From: an uncultured Selenomonadales bacterium
GTDB taxonomy: Bacteria > Bacillota > Negativicutes > Acidaminococcales > Acidaminococcaceae
Reading direction: 5' to 3'
Assembly (NCBI GenBank): GCA_900314855.1
Contig: OMWZ01000005.1
Coordinates: 1 to 64,000, forward strand
Length of the DNA stretch: 64,000 bases
This document shows positions 61,195 to 64,000 of the stretch, piece by piece. How positions within the stretch are numbered: position 1 is the first letter of the stretch; each line of letters starts with the position of its first letter. The notes beneath the pieces were generated by a model that did not search any database, was not told the origin of the DNA, and saw nothing but the letters and a program-made list of their open reading frames with translations. The position numbers and the translations under genes were made by a program.

Positions 61195-62154
61195 ATGAAG
61201 AAACTTTTTGCACTTTGCCTGTTGGTCTTGTTGACCATCGCCCTTGCCGGCTGCGGCGGCGGGGAAAAGAAGGCGGCCTACCCGGCGGACGGGGACATTA
61301 CGGTCCTTATTCCGAAAGCTCCCGGTGGCGGCACGGACACGAGCGCCCGCGGCCTGATCCAGTTCCTGCAGAAGGAACTGCCCGGCAGCAAGTTCGTACC
61401 GGTCAATAAACCCGACGGCGGCGGGATTACAGGAATGGTCGAATTGGCGAAAGCCAAACCGGACGGACATACCCTCGGCATGGTCACGGTCGAGCTGGCT
61501 ATGTTCCCCCATCAGGGCAAGGCATCGGTAACCAATAAGGATTACGCCGCTATTTGCGCGCCAATCGCCGCGCCGGCGGCCCTCATCGTCCCGAAGGACG
61601 CCCCCTACAATTCGCTGGACGAATTTGTCGCCTACGCCAAGGCGAACCCCGGCAAGATCCAGATGGGCAATTCCGGGACGGGCGCCATCTGGCACATCGC
61701 GGCGCTGAACTTTGAAAAGGAATTCGGCGTCCAGTTCAAACACGTGCCGTATCCGAAGGGAAGTGCTGACATCGCCGCAGCCCTGGCCGGCAAGCACATC
61801 GAGGCTACCCTGGCCGATCCGAGCGTCTTCAAGAGCCAGGTTGACGCCGGCAAGCTGAAAATCCTCGCTGTCATGGCCGATACGCGGAGCGAGCTCTATC
61901 CGAATGTACCGACCTTCAAAGAACTGGGACATCCCCTGACCATCCGCGCCTGGGCCGCCCTCGTGGCGCCGAAGGGCACGCCGAAGGAGAAACTGGATGT
62001 CCTGCGCAAAGCGGCGGAAAAGGTCTGCAACAGCAAGGAATTCAAAGATTACTTCAAGAAACAGGGCATCGACCCGACGGCGATTATCGGGGATGCCGCC
62101 GACAAGATGCTGGCGGATGATGACGCCATGTACGCGAAGTTCCTGAAGAAATAA
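61195..62154 (+). CDS. tctC: Tripartite tricarboxylate transporter substrate-binding lipoprotein
   Basis: The extracytoplasmic receptor of a TctABC secondary transporter for citrate or other carboxylates; 319 residues. Lipobox ALAGC (Cys near 20), then ITVLIPKAPGGGTDTSARGL, the family's typical start, and VPVNKPDGGGITGMVELA. GNSGTGAIWHIAALNFE and VPYPKGSADIAAALAGKHIEATLADPS follow, and near the end RAWAALVAPKGTP. Its start ATG 61195 follows AAGGA. It is separated from tctB by a terminator-like hairpin, so it is probably made in excess over the membrane parts. Cluster order tctC-tctB-tctA is normal. Confidence 0.93.
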   Translation: MKKLFALCLLVLLTIALAGCGGGEKKAAYPADGDITVLIPKAPGGGTDTSARGLIQFLQKELPGSKFVPVNKPDGGGITGMVELAKAKPDGHTLGMVTVELAMFPHQGKASVTNKDYAAICAPIAAPAALIVPKDAPYNSLDEFVAYAKANPGKIQMGNSGTGAIWHIAALNFEKEFGVQFKHVPYPKGSADIAAALAGKHIEATLADPSVFKSQVDAGKLKILAVMADTRSELYPNVPTFKELGHPLTIRAWAALVAPKGTPKEKLDVLRKAAEKVCNSKEFKDYFKKQGIDPTAIIGDAADKMLADDDAMYAKFLKK

Positions 62155-62188
62155 TTTTTCGGCAGGGAAGCGGTAAATATGATATAGT

Positions 62189-62226
62189 ATCAAGGTGGCC
62201 GGCTCGCCAGCCACCTTGATTTTTTG
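62189..62226 (+). terminator. Terminator-like hairpin between tctC and tctB
   Basis: ATCAAGGTGGC pairs perfectly with GCCACCTTGAT (11 bp), followed by TTTTT. Inside an operon it should reduce transcription of tctB-tctA relative to tctC. Confidence 0.88.
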
Positions 62227-62256
62227 TATAAAAGTTTTTTCTGGAAGGTGTTTCCC

Positions 62257-62727
62257 ATGTTTTCCATGCTTGTCTGCAATTATTTCGTGTCCGCCGTTTT
62301 CCTGGTCCTGGGTGGGGCCATGGCGTACGGCGCGTTGGAATTTCCCCTGGCGATGACGGAACACGGGCCGGGTCCGGGGTTTTGGCCTTTCTGTCTGGGC
62401 GGCGCCCTTGTGGCGGTGTCCCTGTTCCTGTTTTGCTTTTCCCTGTGGCATCGGGAGGCCCTGAAAGCCCGGCAGGTTGCCTTCGCGACGGAGGCCAACG
62501 TACCGGTCTACAAGGCCATGGGACTTCTCGTCCTGCTGTGCGCGGCCATCGGGGTGCTGGGCTTTTTTCCGGCCTTGGCGGTCTTCATCCCGGCCCTGAT
62601 GTATCTGCTCCGGTGCCGGAATCCGCGTTGGATCGGCGGGACGACCGTCGGTGTCATCCTCTTCGTCTATGTGGTCTTCGGCCTGGTGCTGAACACCCAG
62701 TTTCCCCAGTCGGTATTTTTGGAATAA
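62257..62727 (+). CDS. tctB: Tripartite tricarboxylate transporter small membrane subunit
   Basis: A small membrane protein of 156 residues with four hydrophobic segments (about 8-28, 46-64, 85-105, 130-148). It contains the family feature GPGPGFWPFCLGGAL. It helps the large permease TctA. ATG 62257 follows GGAAGGTG; a TTG further upstream lacks a site. The next gene starts 15 bases after its stop. Confidence 0.88.
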   Translation: MFSMLVCNYFVSAVFLVLGGAMAYGALEFPLAMTEHGPGPGFWPFCLGGALVAVSLFLFCFSLWHREALKARQVAFATEANVPVYKAMGLLVLLCAAIGVLGFFPALAVFIPALMYLLRCRNPRWIGGTTVGVILFVYVVFGLVLNTQFPQSVFLE

Positions 62728-62742
62728 GGAGGCGGTCTGGAA

Positions 62743-64000
62743 ATGGCGGATATCCTTGCAGCGCTCGGCATGGTCGCCGAGCCCTTCAGCCTGGCCTGCC
62801 TTGTTTTCGGGGTCTGGGTCGGAATTATGTTCGGGGCCATGCCCGGCCTCAGCGTCAATATGGGGTTGGCCCTGCTGCTGCCCCTGGCGTTTGCCTTTAA
62901 GGGTATTGCGGGCATCCTCATGCTGCTGGGCATCTACTGCGGTGCCATTTACGGCGGCAGTATCAGTGCCATCCTGTTGAAAACACCGGGGACGCCGGCC
63001 AGCGTGGCCACGACCCTGGACGGTTATCCCCTGGCGACGAAACTGCACCAGCCGGGCCGTGCCCTGGGCATTTCGACTATGGCCAGTACCTTCGGTGGGA
63101 TCTTCAGTACGGTGTGCCTCGTCATCATGGCGCCCCTTTTGGCGAAAGTGGCCCTGCAATTCAGCAAACCGGAATATTTCGCGCTGGCCGTGTTCGGCCT
63201 GTCCATCATTACGAGCGTGTCCAGCGGCAATGTCATTAAAGGCGTCATGGGCGGGCTCGTGGGGCTCTTTCTGGCCACGATCGGCATCGATGCCATGAGC
63301 GGCGTGATTCGTTTTACCTTCGGGACGAATTACTTGCTGGGCGGCGTCAGTTTTATCCCGATTTTGATTGGCGTCTTCGCCCTGGCCCAAGTCCTCCAGT
63401 CTATTGAAGACAATTGGAAGTATATCCACCAGACGACGAAGATGGCCATCGACCGGACTTTGCCGCGGCTATCCGACATCCGGCGCGTGTTTGTCACCCT
63501 CCTGCGGAGCAGCGTCATCGGTACCTTTATTGGCTGCATTCCCGGGACAGGCGGGGATATTGCGAGCTTCGTCGCCTACGACCAGGCGAAACGCTGGAGC
63601 CGGCACAAGGACAATTTCGGCCAGGGTGAGCCGGAAGGAGTGGCGGCGCCGGAAGCGGGCAACAATGCCGTCAGTGGCGGCGCCTTCATCCCTGTTTTGA
63701 CCCTGGGAATCCCCGGAGACGGCGCTACGGCAATCATGATGGGCGCTCTCATGGTCCAGGGCATCCAGCCCGGCCCGATGCTTTTCCTAGAAAAGGCGCC
63801 GTACGTGTATGCCATTTTCCTAGGATTGTTTTTTGCCAACGTGGCCATGTGCCTCATGGGGTACTCCCTGATTCGACTTTTCGCGAAAGTGACCCAGGTC
63901 CCGACGGTTATTCTCCTGCCCCTGATCCTTGTCATGACTTTCGTGGGCACGTACAGCTATAACAATTCCATGAGCGACGTCTTTGTCATGGTAGGCAGCG
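62743..64000 (+). CDS. tctA: Tripartite tricarboxylate transporter large permease (5' part)
   Basis: The main permease of the Tct system. The frame opens at ATG 62743 after AAGGAGG and stays open to the end of the window (419 codons visible of a usual 490-510). It has many hydrophobic segments and the family patterns GIMFGAMPGLSVNMG, GIYCGAIYGGSISAILLKTPGTPASVAT and GSSV-type loops such as GGDIASFVAYDQAKRW and PVLTLGIPGDGATA. The C-terminal part is cut off by the window edge. Confidence 0.94.
   Translation, partial: MADILAALGMVAEPFSLACLVFGVWVGIMFGAMPGLSVNMGLALLLPLAFAFKGIAGILMLLGIYCGAIYGGSISAILLKTPGTPASVATTLDGYPLATKLHQPGRALGISTMASTFGGIFSTVCLVIMAPLLAKVALQFSKPEYFALAVFGLSIITSVSSGNVIKGVMGGLVGLFLATIGIDAMSGVIRFTFGTNYLLGGVSFIPILIGVFALAQVLQSIEDNWKYIHQTTKMAIDRTLPRLSDIRRVFVTLLRSSVIGTFIGCIPGTGGDIASFVAYDQAKRWSRHKDNFGQGEPEGVAAPEAGNNAVSGGAFIPVLTLGIPGDGATAIMMGALMVQGIQPGPMLFLEKAPYVYAIFLGLFFANVAMCLMGYSLIRLFAKVTQVPTVILLPLILVMTFVGTYSYNNSMSDVFVMVGS

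Noticed and set aside
60931-63429. Long open frame (832 codons) on the minus strand
   Set aside because: It runs antisense across the end of the sialidase-like gene, tctC, tctB and tctA, all of which are secure, and its sequence is compositionally biased.

Overview
The window is about 64 kb of an anaerobic, diderm Firmicute, most likely a member of the Negativicutes. The evidence is a Firmicutes-type gene order (rpsK-rpsD-rpoA-rplQ-ecfA1-ecfA2-ecfT-truA, later rplM-rpsI) and a class III fructose-bisphosphatase, combined with outer-membrane genes: two TonB-dependent receptors, a Skp/OmpH chaperone and a giant autotransporter. By eye most of the window is GC-rich; the stretch from about 10 to 20 kb is clearly AT-richer. 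No genus is claimed.

Layout. 1-5.8 kb: tail of the ribosomal protein/RNA polymerase operon (rpsK partial, rpsD, rpoA, rplQ), then the ECF transporter core and truA. Both rpsD and rplQ carry internal, frame-breaking deletions as sequenced. 5.8-8.6 kb: a PTS IIA-like protein, an asparaginase, a YbjN-like protein and a Skp-like chaperone. 8.7-25.2 kb: a MerR-type regulator (frameshifted) downstream of a cobalamin riboswitch, a 986-residue TonB receptor and a 3289-residue autotransporter in one operon, a TIM-barrel protein behind a structured leader, and a second MerR-type regulator. 25.3-40.7 kb: one long operon with a nitrogenase-like reductase (NifH-like protein plus two component-1-like subunits), two cobalamin/heme-type binding lipoproteins, a FecCD-type permease and ATPase, a CobN-like large chelatase subunit, a ChlI/ChlD AAA+ pair and a CbiZ amidohydrolase. 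40.7-46.5 kb: rplM-rpsI, a small histidine-rich repeat protein, CGGC and HIRAN proteins, a radical SAM/SPASM enzyme and a second TonB receptor. 46.6-50 kb: a PepSY protein and a two-component system whose sensor has a Met/Gly-rich loop. 50-64 kb: fbp, a polysaccharide deacetylase, an AmmeMemoRadiSam pair, a P-type ATPase homologue lacking catalytic residues, a DUF1015 gene with serC, a sialidase-like protein and a tripartite tricarboxylate transporter (tctC-tctB-tctA; tctA runs off the end).

How it fits together. The most interesting content is a putative tetrapyrrole acquisition and remodelling island. It sits between truA and rplM, which are normally neighbours in Firmicutes. Five promoters have the unusual 19-bp -35/-10 spacing typical of MerR-activated promoters, and each has a dyad in the spacer. 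They fall in two sequence classes. One class (CCGTA...TACGG) precedes the TonB1/autotransporter operon and the YbjN/Skp operon. The other (ATATRC...TATAT) precedes the nitrogenase-like/chelatase operon, TonB2 and the small His-rich protein. The first MerR gene lies behind a cobalamin riboswitch with its own terminator. My reading, which is inference, is a two-regulator, B12-linked circuit controlling outer-membrane capture, import, amide hydrolysis, reduction and metal exchange or removal of a corrinoid, haem or other tetrapyrrole. The operon matches neither nitrogen fixation, nor bacteriochlorophyll synthesis, nor the known F430 pathway.
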